Below, piece by piece: positions 9,167 through 18,254 of a DNA stretch of 64,000 bases (position 1 is its first letter; every line of letters begins with the position of its first letter). The translations under genes and the position numbers were made by a program. The stretch covers positions 2,023,026 through 2,087,025 of the forward strand of contig NZ_CP113797.1 in NCBI RefSeq assembly GCF_026802175.1, written 5' to 3'. The notes below the pieces were generated by a model. The model saw only the letters and a program-made list of their open reading frames with translations. It had not been told where the DNA came from and ran no database searches. This DNA is from Thermocoleostomius sinensis A174. GTDB lineage: Bacteria; Cyanobacteriota; Cyanobacteriia; Elainellales; Elainellaceae.

Positions 9167-10021
9167 CTACATTTTCATACTTAAATCGAGCCAGGTTGAT
9201 CGCGTGATTGGGGCACTGCTGGAAATGTAATCTACCCCAGTTTCAGCAACGGTGCGAATGGTTGATAACGTGATATTACCAGAGGCTTCAATCTTAATAC
9301 GATCGTTAGTTTGGCGAATGAGGTTCACCGCCTGACGCATCAGGTCTGGAGCCATATTGTCCAACATGATGATGTCTGCTCTGTGCTGTAACGCTTCCTG
9401 CACCTGCGATAGAGTTTCTGTCTCCACCTCGACGGTCAGTGGATAGGGAATGCGGGTGCGAATTTGAGCAATTGCGTTGGCAATGCCACCAGCAGCGGTG
9501 ATGTGATTGTCCTTAATCATAACGCTATCGTCCAACCCCATGCGATGATTGATGGCTCCGCCGACTTGGGTTGCATATTTTTCTAATAGCCGCAAGCCTG
9601 GCGTAGTTTTGCGCGTATCGACAAGTTGCGTGGGCAAATCGGCAATTGTCTCGACAAATTTGTGGGTGAGGGTGGCAATACCGCTAAGCCGCATCACCAA
9701 ATTTAACGCGACCCGCTCACCTATCAGCAACGCATCTAGCAATCCTTCTAGTTGGGCGATCGGTTGACCTGCCTCGCACCATTGGCCTTCGCCGACCAGC
9801 GAGGTAAATTTCATTTGATGATCCAGCAGTTGAAATACCCGCGCCGCGATCGGCAACCCTGCCACGATCCCTGCTTCTTTGCATCTCCACTCCGCCTTAC
9901 CTGATTTCAGTTGATCAGCAAACAACGACTGCGTTGTGCGATCGCCACGACCAATATCTTCCAGCAACCAGTCTTGCAAAAGCCGATCGAGAATTAAGGC
10001 AGGAGGCAGAACAGCATTCAT
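9167..10021 (-). CDS. nadC: Nicotinate-nucleotide pyrophosphorylase (carboxylating)
   Basis: 284 residues, the usual length of quinolinate phosphoribosyltransferase. It makes nicotinate mononucleotide from quinolinate and PRPP in de novo NAD synthesis, in the cytoplasm. Clear signatures: EDIGRGDRTT near the N-terminus, DTRKTTPGLRLLEKYA (~135-150), INHRMGLDDSVMIKDNH (~157-173), VEVETETLSQ and the phosphate-binding C-terminal region EASGNITL...VDYISSSAPIT. The upstream gap of ~200 bp towards murE should hold both divergent promoters. No other nad gene is adjacent. Confidence 0.95.
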   Translation of the reverse strand: MNAVLPPALILDRLLQDWLLEDIGRGDRTTQSLFADQLKSGKAEWRCKEAGIVAGLPIAARVFQLLDHQMKFTSLVGEGQWCEAGQPIAQLEGLLDALLIGERVALNLVMRLSGIATLTHKFVETIADLPTQLVDTRKTTPGLRLLEKYATQVGGAINHRMGLDDSVMIKDNHITAAGGIANAIAQIRTRIPYPLTVEVETETLSQVQEALQHRADIIMLDNMAPDLMRQAVNLIRQTNDRIKIEASGNITLSTIRTVAETGVDYISSSAPITRSTWLDLSMKM

Positions 10022-10225
10022 GAGGTTGACAATCAGGATTAAGGGTTAGATTAATTTTGTTACACAGCACTCTATCTGAAATCTCAAAAAATAGTGCAGA
10101 ATAAGCCCAAACCAAACATGAAAGGCGAGGGGATAGGACTGCATATCTTTCAATCTCTCTCATCCTTCATTCCCCATCCCTCATCCTTCCATCCCCCTTC
10201 TCATTGGTGTTAGGAGTTGCGATCC

Positions 10226-11734
10226 ATGAAACTAAGAGATTTATTATCAACTTTACCCGGCTCACCCGCCTTGCCTAACCATCCAGCCTTAGAGGCAGAG
10301 GTGCGAGGACTAGCGACGAATTCTCATGCTTGCCAGCCTGGAGACTTGTTTATTGGAATGCCGGGAACACGGGTAGATGGTGGAGAATTTTGGTCGAGTG
10401 CGATCGCTGCTGGGGCCATTGCCGCCGTTGTTTCGCCGACTGCCGCCCAAAAGCCAGCCCCCTCCTCAAGTTTGCAAGACTCTTGCCTAATTCCTGTTAC
10501 CGATATGACCCAGGCTTGTGCCCAACTAGCCGCTGCGTTTTATAACTATCCTACCCAAAAGCTCAAGCTCGTTGGCGTCACGGGAACTAACGGCAAAACA
10601 ACAACAACACATTTAATTGAATTTCTGCTCAATCACGCCCAACAGCCTACTGCCCTAATGGGAACTCTCTACACTCGATGGGCAGGGTATCAGCAGACAG
10701 CATTGCACACCACCCCCTTTGCTGTAGAGTTACAAAAACAATTTGCTGAAGCAGTGGCAGCCGGCTGTCAGTATGCTGTGATGGAAGTTAGTTCCCATGC
10801 CCTAGCGCAAGGTCGGGTTATGGGCTGCCCGTTTGAAATAGCCGTATTCACCAATCTTACCCAAGATCATCTGGACTATCACAAAGACATGGAAGACTAC
10901 TTCCAGGCGAAGGCGCTATTGTTTAACCCGAATTATCTAAAGGGACGAGCCCTTGTCAACTTGGATGATCCTTACGGCCAGCGGCTCATTGCGCAACTGC
11001 CGATCGATCAAGTTTGGTCTTACAGTGTTCAAAATGAGTCCGCTGATCTGTGGACAAGCAACCTAGTTTATGAATCCGACGGGGTTCACGGTATTCTGCA
11101 CACGCCCAAGGGGGAGATTGCCTTTCAGTCACCGCTGGTCGGACAGTTCAACATTGCCAACTTGTTAGCCGCCGTTGGGGCTGTCCTAAGTTTAGGCTTA
11201 CCACTCGAGCCGATCGTTCAAGCCCTACCTGCCTTTACAGGTGTTCCTGGTCGCATGGAGCGGGTGCAAATCACTCCTAATCAAGACATCAGTGTAATTG
11301 TCGATTATGCCCATACCCCCGATAGCTTAGAAAACTCACTGCGAGCCGCCCGACCGTTCATTTCCGGTCGCCTCATCTGCGTATTTGGCTGTGGTGGCGA
11401 TCGCGATCGCACCAAGCGTCCCAAAATGGGAGCCATTGCGGCCGCCCTGTCTAATTGGGCAGTTGTCACCTCCGATAACCCCCGCACCGAAGACCCCGAA
11501 CGGATTTTGCAAGATATTCTCGCAGGCATCCCCGAAACTACCAACCCTACTGTCATTTGCGATCGGGCAGAAGCCATCCGCGTTGCCATTCTACAAGCCC
11601 AACCCGGAGACGGTGTGCTAATTGCGGGCAAAGGGCATGAAGACTACCAGATTTTGGGCACTGAAAAGGTTCACTTTGACGATCGAGAACAAGCTCGTGC
11701 CGCCCTTGAAAAGAGAATGAAGGATAAAGGATAA
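10226..11734 (+). CDS. murE: UDP-N-acetylmuramoyl-tripeptide synthetase (meso-DAP adding)
   Basis: 502 residues. The ATG at 10226 is preferred over the in-frame TTG at 10217 because TAGGAG (10211-10216) sits 9 bp before the ATG. It adds the third stem-peptide residue during peptidoglycan precursor synthesis. The three Mur-ligase domains are visible: N-terminal UDP-binding, central ATPase with GVTGTNGKTTTTH (~116-128), and the C-terminal domain with DNPR (417-420), the motif that selects meso-diaminopimelate over lysine. GKGHEDYQ closes the C-terminus. The last codons (MKDKG) coincide with an ATGAAGGATAAAGGA word that resembles the simple repeats flanking the gene. It stands alone here, away from other mur genes. 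Confidence 0.96.
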   Translation: MKLRDLLSTLPGSPALPNHPALEAEVRGLATNSHACQPGDLFIGMPGTRVDGGEFWSSAIAAGAIAAVVSPTAAQKPAPSSSLQDSCLIPVTDMTQACAQLAAAFYNYPTQKLKLVGVTGTNGKTTTTHLIEFLLNHAQQPTALMGTLYTRWAGYQQTALHTTPFAVELQKQFAEAVAAGCQYAVMEVSSHALAQGRVMGCPFEIAVFTNLTQDHLDYHKDMEDYFQAKALLFNPNYLKGRALVNLDDPYGQRLIAQLPIDQVWSYSVQNESADLWTSNLVYESDGVHGILHTPKGEIAFQSPLVGQFNIANLLAAVGAVLSLGLPLEPIVQALPAFTGVPGRMERVQITPNQDISVIVDYAHTPDSLENSLRAARPFISGRLICVFGCGGDRDRTKRPKMGAIAAALSNWAVVTSDNPRTEDPERILQDILAGIPETTNPTVICDRAEAIRVAILQAQPGDGVLIAGKGHEDYQILGTEKVHFDDREQARAALEKRMKDKG

Positions 11735-11743
11735 AAAAGGCGT

Positions 11744-11787
11744 GGGTAAGTAGATGAGAGTAGATGAGCCAACCGCTTACCCATCTA
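11744..11787. repeat. Interleaved inverted repeats after murE
   Basis: GGGTAAG (11744-11750) pairs with CTTACCC (11776-11782), and two TAGATG words (11751, 11761) face CATCTA (11782-11787). Could form alternative hairpins after murE. A related GTAGATAGGTAGATGGG string follows futB near 55519. Confidence 0.5.
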
Positions 11788-11902
11788 CCCCCAACTCCTA
11801 ATTCCCCAGGTTTGCAATAATTGAAGCAGCGAACACCTCGGTAAAACCTAACTGAGGGCATTTTCTGCCAAAATCTACCCAACTATCCCCAAAAACTTTG
11901 CT

Positions 11903-12559
11903 ATGTCAACTTCTTCTGGATCTTCGATTCGGGTCTTAATTGTTGAAGATGACCCAATGATGCAATTGGGCTTGGAGCAGTCCTTATCAACCGCTCCGGG
12001 TATTACTGTAGTAGGACAGGCGGATGATGGGTATAGGGCAGTAGAAGAGGCAAAGCGACTGAAACCGGATGTGGTAGTAATGGATATCGGACTACCGCGG
12101 TTGGATGGAATTGCTGCCACTCAGCAAATCAAAGCGGCTATTCCAGAGATTCATGTGGTGATGTTGACTTCGCACACCACCGAAAACGAGGTAATTGGGG
12201 CCTTGTCTAGCGGGGCAGACGCATACTGCGTTAAGGGCACAACAGTCGATCGCTTACTAACTGCCATTGAAGCCGCTGGCGAAGGAGCTAGCTACCTAGA
12301 TCCACTCGTAGCACGTCAGGTCATGGATCACCTGAAGCCTGCTACCACGACTGAACCCAGCATTGTAGGACAGCTATCGCAACGGGAGCTAGAAGTGCTG
12401 AAACTGATGGTAGAGGGACTCAGCAATCCCGAAATTGCGGCTGCACTTTATCTCAGTCCCAATACCGTAAAGACGCATGTTCGGGGCATTATGAATAAAC
12501 TGGCTGTGGACGATCGAGTGCAAGCAGCAGTCGTGGCTCTGCGAGCGGGACTTGTGTAG
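11903..12559 (+). CDS. NarL/FixJ-family response regulator (REC + LuxR-type HTH)
   Basis: 218 residues. The receiver domain has VLIVEDDPMM (acidic pocket D16/D17), VVVMDIGLPRLDG (phospho-acceptor D61), MLTSH and the conserved lysine in YCVKG (~110). The C-terminal LuxR-type helix-turn-helix starts at LSQRELEVLKLM and includes NPEIAAALYLSPNTVKTHV. It is therefore a phosphorylation-controlled DNA-binding activator or repressor. No kinase gene is adjacent. The sequence resembles the Rre1/Ycf29-type regulators widely kept in cyanobacteria, but that orthology is not provable here, so no symbol is given. The start at ATG 11903 gives the normal receiver N-terminus. Confidence 0.9.
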   Translation: MSTSSGSSIRVLIVEDDPMMQLGLEQSLSTAPGITVVGQADDGYRAVEEAKRLKPDVVVMDIGLPRLDGIAATQQIKAAIPEIHVVMLTSHTTENEVIGALSSGADAYCVKGTTVDRLLTAIEAAGEGASYLDPLVARQVMDHLKPATTTEPSIVGQLSQRELEVLKLMVEGLSNPEIAAALYLSPNTVKTHVRGIMNKLAVDDRVQAAVVALRAGLV

Positions 12560-13337
12560 AGCACAGCACTCGAAATTGAGAAAAATTTACCTATAAAAAG
12601 TTAATTTTTGTAAAAAATCGAGGAACTCTGTAGATAGTTGCGCTAAAAACTATTTCCTTTTTTGTGACGCTACCCGTGGCGTAAGACAAAATCAAAATAG
12701 GGGTGTTGGCGACGAGCACGACGCTTGAAAGCTGCATTTCATGGCACTTTTGGCCAGTCCAGTTTGAATTAGGAACAGACAAACTGCCCCGGTCATGACT
12801 ACAATGTGATTATTATCTGGCAGCAAGCAATCAAAATCTGAGTCACCGATCGGCTGTTTGCATTTGCAAAATAGTCGTCCTTTTGCTCATACCTCCACGT
12901 TATTCCTCTCTAAATCTCACGTTCTCTTGTGGTGGGTATGAGTCGAGAAGGTTGGTTGAGTCAGTTGATTTATCCATGATTGAAGCAGCATAGATTCGGC
13001 CGTTAATCAATCGATCGGTTAATGGCACAAACGACAACCCTTGACCCGGGAGAGTCAGGTTAATCGTTACGGCTAAAAAAGCTAGCCCAAACGCAGCACG
13101 CAGTGTCAATAAACAGGTGCATCTCAACGTACCTAAGTCACTGATAAGCACTGGTTGATAGTAAGGGTGTGAGTGAGGATGTTGTTAGAAACAACCCGTT
13201 GGAGACGACAAGTTGACGGCAACAAGTCGAAAGCAACAAAGTAGAGGCAACAGATAATTCAACCGGTTTTTTGATAACTGATTGAGCAATTGCCAGAGGA
13301 ACTGCTGCATCAATTTATCCATTGATCAATCACCGGG
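12560..13337. other. 778-bp region without a convincing gene
   Basis: Between the response regulator and the PadR-type gene. Two short leftward frames (12591-12782, 12900-13151) lack any recognisable domain, ribosome site or coding-like composition; the second has one hydrophobic stretch and cannot be fully excluded. Near the right end (about 13198-13256) there is a degenerate purine-rich repeat built on GGCAACAAG / AGCAACAAAG / GGCAACAG. Probably the long upstream region of the PadR-type regulator. Confidence 0.5.
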
Positions 13338-13721
13338 ATGATGAATGATATGACTACTTTTGAGGACATTTATCAGTTTTTTCGTAATCCTCCTCCGTTC
13401 TATCTTAATAAGGAATTAGCCGTTTGCTACGTGCTGGCGGTCCTGTTACACCGAGATTCCTACGGAACGGAACTGATTAATTTGTTAGAGCACGAATACC
13501 CAAACTATCGGCTCTCGGATACGGTGCTCTATAGTGCTCTGAAGTTTCTAGAGGATGCTAATGCCATTACAGGCTATTGGAAGAAAGTTGAGGGCCGAGG
13601 ACGCCCGCGTCGCATGTATCAAATTTGTCCAGATTGGTATCAACAAGCGCAGGAATTGGCTCGGCTTTGGTATGGCTATGTGGGGCGCTCGGAACCTATT
13701 CAAGTATCTTCTCATCGCTAA
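13338..13721 (+). CDS. PadR-family winged-helix regulator
   Basis: 127 residues from the first of three in-frame ATGs (13338, 13341, 13350); the third may be the true start. The PadR fold is clear: LAVCYVLAVLLHRDSYGTELINLL for the first helices, YRLSDTVLYSALKFLEDANAI for the recognition helix, then the wing GYWKKVEGRGRPRRMYQI. PadR proteins repress genes and usually answer to small molecules. This subtype is common in cyanobacteria and is related to Pex, a PadR-like repressor of kaiA in Synechococcus; whether this is Pex cannot be decided. It is a single gene with a long upstream region, which fits regulated expression. Confidence 0.85.
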   Translation: MMNDMTTFEDIYQFFRNPPPFYLNKELAVCYVLAVLLHRDSYGTELINLLEHEYPNYRLSDTVLYSALKFLEDANAITGYWKKVEGRGRPRRMYQICPDWYQQAQELARLWYGYVGRSEPIQVSSHR

Positions 13722-13935
13722 GGCAATATGTTTAGGCTCACTGTCTACCTCGATGATAGCGATTGAGTAGACCTCCTTGTTGGATGCTGGCTAAAGCTAC
13801 CCTGACAAGAGCGCTACGTTTTTAACAAAAATCGCCGAAGTCTCAATATCAGGTATAACAAACAACGTTCGATCGCGGTCTCTGGGTTGCCGTATACTCA
13901 ATTTTGTTGCCCAGTTTGCGCCGTGCCTTTTTGTG

Positions 13936-14484
13936 ATGCAAAACTCAGTTCTTTTATCTACTGCCCTACTGACATTACTATTGTCAATCGGGCTGTTTTT
14001 CTTTATTCGTGCCTCCACCAAAGATCGGACTCAAATAAGCAGGTTCGTGACTGAACAACGGGCAGAACCCCTGTTTGAGCAGCTTCAACAGTACTTTACG
14101 AGACGCGCTTACCGACTCACAGATGTTGATGCGGCTCGAAATCAAATTACATTTGAGGGATTGGTTCGACCTAGCGCTTTTTTGGCAGTTTTTCTGACCC
14201 TTCTAGCGGCGATCGGGATTTTTTGCCTATCGCTAGTATTGTCGCTGTTGTTTCCTAAAGCGGCCTCGTTGTTTCCGCTGCTTGTGTTGTTTGCACCGAT
14301 TGCTGGTATTTTCTACTGGCAAAAGGCTGGACGATCAGAACAAGTACTGCTGCGCGTAGAAACCTTAGAAACCACTGAAACTAATCCACAAAGTCTTCTC
14401 ACCGTGACTGCCCACCGGGATGAACTGGCAGAAATGCGACGACTATTGGGGTTTAAGGAACTGGAAGAAGATGCGATCGGGTAA
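13936..14484 (+). CDS. CCB1-like cofactor assembly protein (DUF3529-type)
   Basis: 182 residues from ATG 13936; a GTG at 13933 directly precedes it. One N-terminal membrane helix (LLSTALLTLLLSIGLFFFIRAS) is followed by a soluble stretch and then a hairpin of two helices (FLAVFLTLLAAIGIFCLSLV and LFPLLVLFAPIAGIFYW). The layout and the N-terminal words ASTKDRTQ resemble the cyanobacterial/plastid CCB1 family, which helps attach haem ci to cytochrome b6 of the b6f complex. Assignment rests on memory of the family pattern. It converges on the thiolase gene with a 13-bp gap. Confidence 0.65.
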   Translation: MQNSVLLSTALLTLLLSIGLFFFIRASTKDRTQISRFVTEQRAEPLFEQLQQYFTRRAYRLTDVDAARNQITFEGLVRPSAFLAVFLTLLAAIGIFCLSLVLSLLFPKAASLFPLLVLFAPIAGIFYWQKAGRSEQVLLRVETLETTETNPQSLLTVTAHRDELAEMRRLLGFKELEEDAIG

Positions 14485-14497
14485 TTGGCGATGGGAG

Positions 14498-15712
14498 TTA
14501 TGACGCTTGATAGCGCTCGACCAGCGTGGCAATGCCCAACCCGCCAGCAATCCCCAATGTGGCTAAACCCAAACGAGGCGCTCTGGGCAGGATTGGCAGG
14601 ATTGGCAGGGCAGAAAAGTGCACGATTTCGGTGAACAATCGCGTCATCAAAATTGCACCCGATGCGCCATAGGGATGCCCCAAGGCAATGGCCCCACCGC
14701 CCACATTCACTTTGTCTTCAGGAATTTCTAACGCATCTAAACTAGCTAACACCTGGGCGGCGAAGGCTTCATTAAACTCTACACGATCGATTTGCTCGAG
14801 TGTGATCTGGTGGGACTGACGCTTTAGTAGAGCTTGAATGGCTGCAACCGGAGCAATACCCAATACCGTTGGATCGACGCCCACCGCGGCCGCATCGACC
14901 ACTCGTAACCCTTGAGTTAACTCCAGTTTTTCAAACATTGACTGAGACACCATCAATACTGCCGCTGCTCCATCGTTAATTGGACAGGTGTTTCCTACAG
15001 TAACCGTACCTTGTTCTACAAACGCCGATCGCAGTTTTGCTAGCCGTTCTAGGGTCAAGTTCGCACGGGGACATTCATCGCGGTCTACGACCGTGGTACT
15101 GGAAATGGCAACAGGCACAATCTCTAATTGAAAGCGTCCAGACTGGATTGAAGCAATGGCCTTGAGGTGGCTATTCAAGGCAAATTGATCCTGGCGATCG
15201 CGGCTAATACCAAATTTCTGGGCTACGGTCTCGGCGGACACTCCCATCTCTGGATCGCCCAATCCATCCGGTGCAAATCGGGCCCGATGCGCAAAACGCG
15301 GCAGTTCATACAGCGATTGAGGTTTTTCAATACGCCAAGGGGCTGTACTGACGCTTTCCATCCCGCCCGCAATGATCACGTCTGCGGCTCCAGCTTGAAT
15401 CAACCGTGCTGCTAGATTAATGGCTTCTAGCCCAGAACCACACTGGCGATCGATTGTGACTCCGGGAATTTGCACCGGAAACCCAGCAGTCAGGAGAGCC
15501 AAGCGAGCGGGGTTTCCCCCTGGGCCAATGGCATTGCCCAAAATCACTTCATCTACTTGATCGGGAATTAGCCCCACATCTGCTAACACTGCCTGCAAAA
15601 CAGGAGCCATCAAAGCGTCTACGGGCAAAGTACGCAGCGATCGCCCCACCCGCCCGATCGGAGTACGACGAGCCGCTACAATCAATGCTTCTTGTCTCTG
15701 CTGATGTATCAC
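14498..15712 (-). CDS. Thiolase-family protein lacking the second catalytic cysteine
   Basis: 404 residues, thiolase fold. The nucleophile loop TIDRQCGSGLEAI (Cys91), NEAFAAQV and GGGAIALGHPYGASGA with its catalytic histidine are intact. The C-terminal motif, normally TLCIGGG or similar with the proton-transferring cysteine, reads TLGIAGG here, so that cysteine is glycine. It is the last gene of a leftward set bioY, acyl-CoA ligase, thiolase, the same trio as Bacillus yhfU-yhfT-yhfS, which is placed in the biotin regulon by comparative genomics. A role in making or degrading an acyl-CoA linked to biotin precursor supply is therefore more likely than polyhydroxybutyrate synthesis; no phaB or phaC is near. 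Confidence 0.85.
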   Translation of the reverse strand: MIHQQRQEALIVAARRTPIGRVGRSLRTLPVDALMAPVLQAVLADVGLIPDQVDEVILGNAIGPGGNPARLALLTAGFPVQIPGVTIDRQCGSGLEAINLAARLIQAGAADVIIAGGMESVSTAPWRIEKPQSLYELPRFAHRARFAPDGLGDPEMGVSAETVAQKFGISRDRQDQFALNSHLKAIASIQSGRFQLEIVPVAISSTTVVDRDECPRANLTLERLAKLRSAFVEQGTVTVGNTCPINDGAAAVLMVSQSMFEKLELTQGLRVVDAAAVGVDPTVLGIAPVAAIQALLKRQSHQITLEQIDRVEFNEAFAAQVLASLDALEIPEDKVNVGGGAIALGHPYGASGAILMTRLFTEIVHFSALPILPILPRAPRLGLATLGIAGGLGIATLVERYQAS

Positions 15713-15764
15713 TGCTCTCTAGCTTTTAAAGCCTGTAGATTTAAAGCCGATGCTGTCCTGCCCC

Positions 15765-17348
15765 CTAATCTTGCACCTCAAGCGAGCCTGTTATACGAGC
15801 CAGAGTTTCTTTTAGGGCAACTCGGTTGATTTTGCCACTTGTAGTTAGTGGAAATTGATCGACGGTGATCACGTGGCGTGGGAATTTGCTTGCTGGTAGT
15901 TGAGGCTGAAGCCGCTGTTGTAACTGTAATCGTGTCAAGGGACGATCGCTCCAATCAGGGGCCCAGCGAATGGCGGCGCAAAGCACTTGTCCTCGATCGG
16001 CATCGGCTAGCCCCCAGACCACGGCTTCCTCGACTTCGGGTAAACCTTGCAGCGCTTTCTCAACTTCCAAAGGATAAACATTCAGTCCACTTGTGATCAC
16101 CATATCTTGTTCTCGTCCCACCAGATACAGATAGCCGTCAGCATCACGCCAACCCCAATCCCCAACCGTTGCCCAGCCGTTGACAATGCGAAACCCGCTG
16201 CTTGTTTCAGCCTGCCAATATCCAGAACAGAGCATAGCGCTTTTGACACTAATCCATCCCATTTCTCCGATCGCCGCTTCTCCAGAGCCATCTGTGCGCT
16301 GAATTGACAATGCCACACCATGGAATGGTCGTCCTACAGACTGGGGTGGAACCGGGTTATGGGAAGACGCCACCGTAATAAAGCTAAGTTCGCTCGCACC
16401 TAAGTATTCCAGAATTTCAGCCTTGGGAAAGACGATCGGTAGCTCGCTGCGTAGGGTCGTGTCTAGTTTGGAGCCACCGGCAATTACTCGCTGAAGTGAT
16501 GGATAGATTTTGGTTTGAGTCTGGGCTGCTTTGGTGATCGTCTTCAACAGCGTTGGCACTGCCACTAACGTTGTGATGGCATCAGTATGCAAACCATCCA
16601 ATACCGTTTTAGCGCTGAATTTAGGCAACACCGTCACCGTTGCCCCTGCATTTAGCCCTTCAAGCACCGCATACAGAGACAAGCTATGTATCAGCGAGCC
16701 AGGTATCAGCAGGCGATCGTTCTTTGTGATTCCAAATTCAACTCGGCTAGCAGCAAAACTCTGCACCCACGATCGGTGACTGCGCACGACGCCTTTAGGT
16801 GTGCCAGTTGTACCAGAGGTAAAGCCAATGTAAAAAGGGTCTGTATCTGAACAAACCGATGAGATTGGGGAGGCGGTAAAAAGCTCTTGCCTCCATGAAT
16901 GTCGCCAATCCACATAGTTGCCCCGCTGGACTGCGCCTTGCCCAGCGGGAACCATGATTGTTTCAGCACAAGGCAGGGAATCAATGGCAGTTGCTAGCTT
17001 TGCTTCTAGGGTTGCATCCACAAATAGCCAATCGAGCGACTCTTGGCATACCTGCTGTAGGATGTCAATTGACCATTGCGGATCAAACACCAACGCGACC
17101 CCACCCGCCAAGGCCACGCCCAAAAAAATTTCTAGAAACTCTAAGCGGTTCGTCAACCATAGACCAACCAGCGGCGAGGGATGGCAACAATGATGTCTGA
17201 TAGCACCAGCGACCTGCTGAGCGGCTGTCAGCAATGCTCCATAACTGCATGTTTGCGTCGATCGGGATGATCGAATACAAATAGCGGCATGATGTGGGCG
17301 CTGTTGTGCTTGTTGAATAAATTCATCTGCAATCAACGTCATTCGCAT
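15765..17348 (-). CDS. AMP-forming acyl-CoA synthetase (YhfT-like)
   Basis: 527 residues of the ANL superfamily. The phosphate-binding loop FTSGTTGTPKG lies at ~176-186, EYLGASE is the A4/A5 region, WATVGDWGWRDADGYLYLVGREQDM holds the conserved Asp and hinge (read in two adjacent pieces), and SGKINR near the C-terminus carries the adenylation lysine. It should activate a carboxylic acid as acyl-AMP and load it onto CoA. It lies 12 bp after bioY and 52 bp before the thiolase gene, so one transcript is likely. Context suggests a medium-chain or dicarboxylic substrate tied to biotin metabolism; the sequence alone does not reveal the substrate. The start may be ATG 17348 or 17342. Confidence 0.87.
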   Translation of the reverse strand: MRMTLIADEFIQQAQQRPHHAAICIRSSRSTQTCSYGALLTAAQQVAGAIRHHCCHPSPLVGLWLTNRLEFLEIFLGVALAGGVALVFDPQWSIDILQQVCQESLDWLFVDATLEAKLATAIDSLPCAETIMVPAGQGAVQRGNYVDWRHSWRQELFTASPISSVCSDTDPFYIGFTSGTTGTPKGVVRSHRSWVQSFAASRVEFGITKNDRLLIPGSLIHSLSLYAVLEGLNAGATVTVLPKFSAKTVLDGLHTDAITTLVAVPTLLKTITKAAQTQTKIYPSLQRVIAGGSKLDTTLRSELPIVFPKAEILEYLGASELSFITVASSHNPVPPQSVGRPFHGVALSIQRTDGSGEAAIGEMGWISVKSAMLCSGYWQAETSSGFRIVNGWATVGDWGWRDADGYLYLVGREQDMVITSGLNVYPLEVEKALQGLPEVEEAVVWGLADADRGQVLCAAIRWAPDWSDRPLTRLQLQQRLQPQLPASKFPRHVITVDQFPLTTSGKINRVALKETLARITGSLEVQD

Positions 17349-17360
17349 GTACGTGACAGC

Positions 17361-17894
17361 CTAGCGCGCTGAAATTAGAGGATACGATCGCTTTACTATC
17401 ACCGCCACTAGGGACGCAATCCCAACTTTGATCAAGTCACCTGGCAAAAACGCTACGGCAGACAGGGCGGTTTCACGACCTGCTAATACAGCTAACCACG
17501 GTAATCCGATCGCATACACCACGGCAATGCCGCCAATGGCATTTGCCAACATGGCATTACTCAGGCTCAACTGCCGCCAGAACCGCTCTGTGAGCCAGCC
17601 GATTGTAAAAGCTCCCAAGGGAAATCCAAGCAAAAACCCGCCTCTGGGGCCCAAAAACACCGCCAAGCCACTGCCTCCGGAAGCTTGGGGAATGCCAATG
17701 GCAATTAACAGCAAAAACAGCATCATGGCCAACCCACCTCGTTTGGCTCCCAATAGCGACCCGGACAGCATGACACCCAGCGATCGGGCTGTAATCGGAA
17801 CTGGAATGAATGATAGGGGAATTGCTGGAATTAACCCGAAAACAATGGTCAGAGCCGCAAAAAGAGCAATATAAACTAGATCACGGTTGTTCAT
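17361..17894 (-). CDS. bioY: BioY-type biotin transporter S component
   Basis: 177 residues, six hydrophobic segments. Typical BioY features: LYIALFAALTIVFGLIPAIP at the N-terminus, the loop VPITARSLGVMLSGSLLGAKRGGLAM, and GGSGLAVFLGPRGGFLLGFP. BioY captures biotin at the membrane, either alone or with the shared ECF module (EcfT, EcfA), none of which is nearby. It is first in the operon with the acyl-CoA ligase and thiolase. An imperfect palindrome TTAACGCTAA lies just before the start (17901-17910); no convincing BirA operator was recognised upstream. Confidence 0.92.
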   Translation of the reverse strand: MNNRDLVYIALFAALTIVFGLIPAIPLSFIPVPITARSLGVMLSGSLLGAKRGGLAMMLFLLLIAIGIPQASGGSGLAVFLGPRGGFLLGFPLGAFTIGWLTERFWRQLSLSNAMLANAIGGIAVVYAIGLPWLAVLAGRETALSAVAFLPGDLIKVGIASLVAVIVKRSYPLISAR

Positions 17895-18254
17895 CGTCAG
17901 TTAACGCTAATCGTGCCAAAGAACATTAAAGAATTGTGATAACAGAGGACAAAAACTGCTGAAATTCAACCTCTGCAATCTCAGAGCATACCGCAGGAGA
18001 TGAAGGTTGAGAATGACGATTCTAGAAAAACGAGGGGCGATCGATTGTTCGATCTAGAACGGGCTTGGGAAAACTGTAGATAATCTGGTTTCAGCCATCT
18101 TGCGGATTACAAATTCTACGTGAGTCCAAAAAACCACTTGTATAACGGTGCACAACGTAATTATCGATGATTCAGTTGCTCGCGATTAGACTGGCTCATT
18201 TCAATTGACAGTTGCTCTCAAGCCCGTGAATTGCCAAATTCTCCAAGACGCTCA
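17895..18254. other. Divergent intergenic region bioY / binding-protein gene
   Basis: 360 bp that must hold the leftward bioY promoter and a rightward promoter for the binding-protein/kinase pair. No riboswitch-like fold, tRNA or clear operator was recognised. Confidence 0.5.

Noticed and set aside
11903-12559. Naming the NarL-type regulator Rre1
   Set aside because: Resemblance is only general; no kinase or marker gene adjacent allows the orthologue to be fixed.
12591-12782. Leftward 63-residue frame after the response regulator
   Set aside because: No ribosome site, no domain and an AT-rich non-coding look.
14498-15712. PhaA acetyl-CoA acetyltransferase for polyhydroxybutyrate
   Set aside because: No phaB, phaC or phaE nearby; the operon context is bioY plus acyl-CoA ligase, and the second catalytic cysteine is missing.
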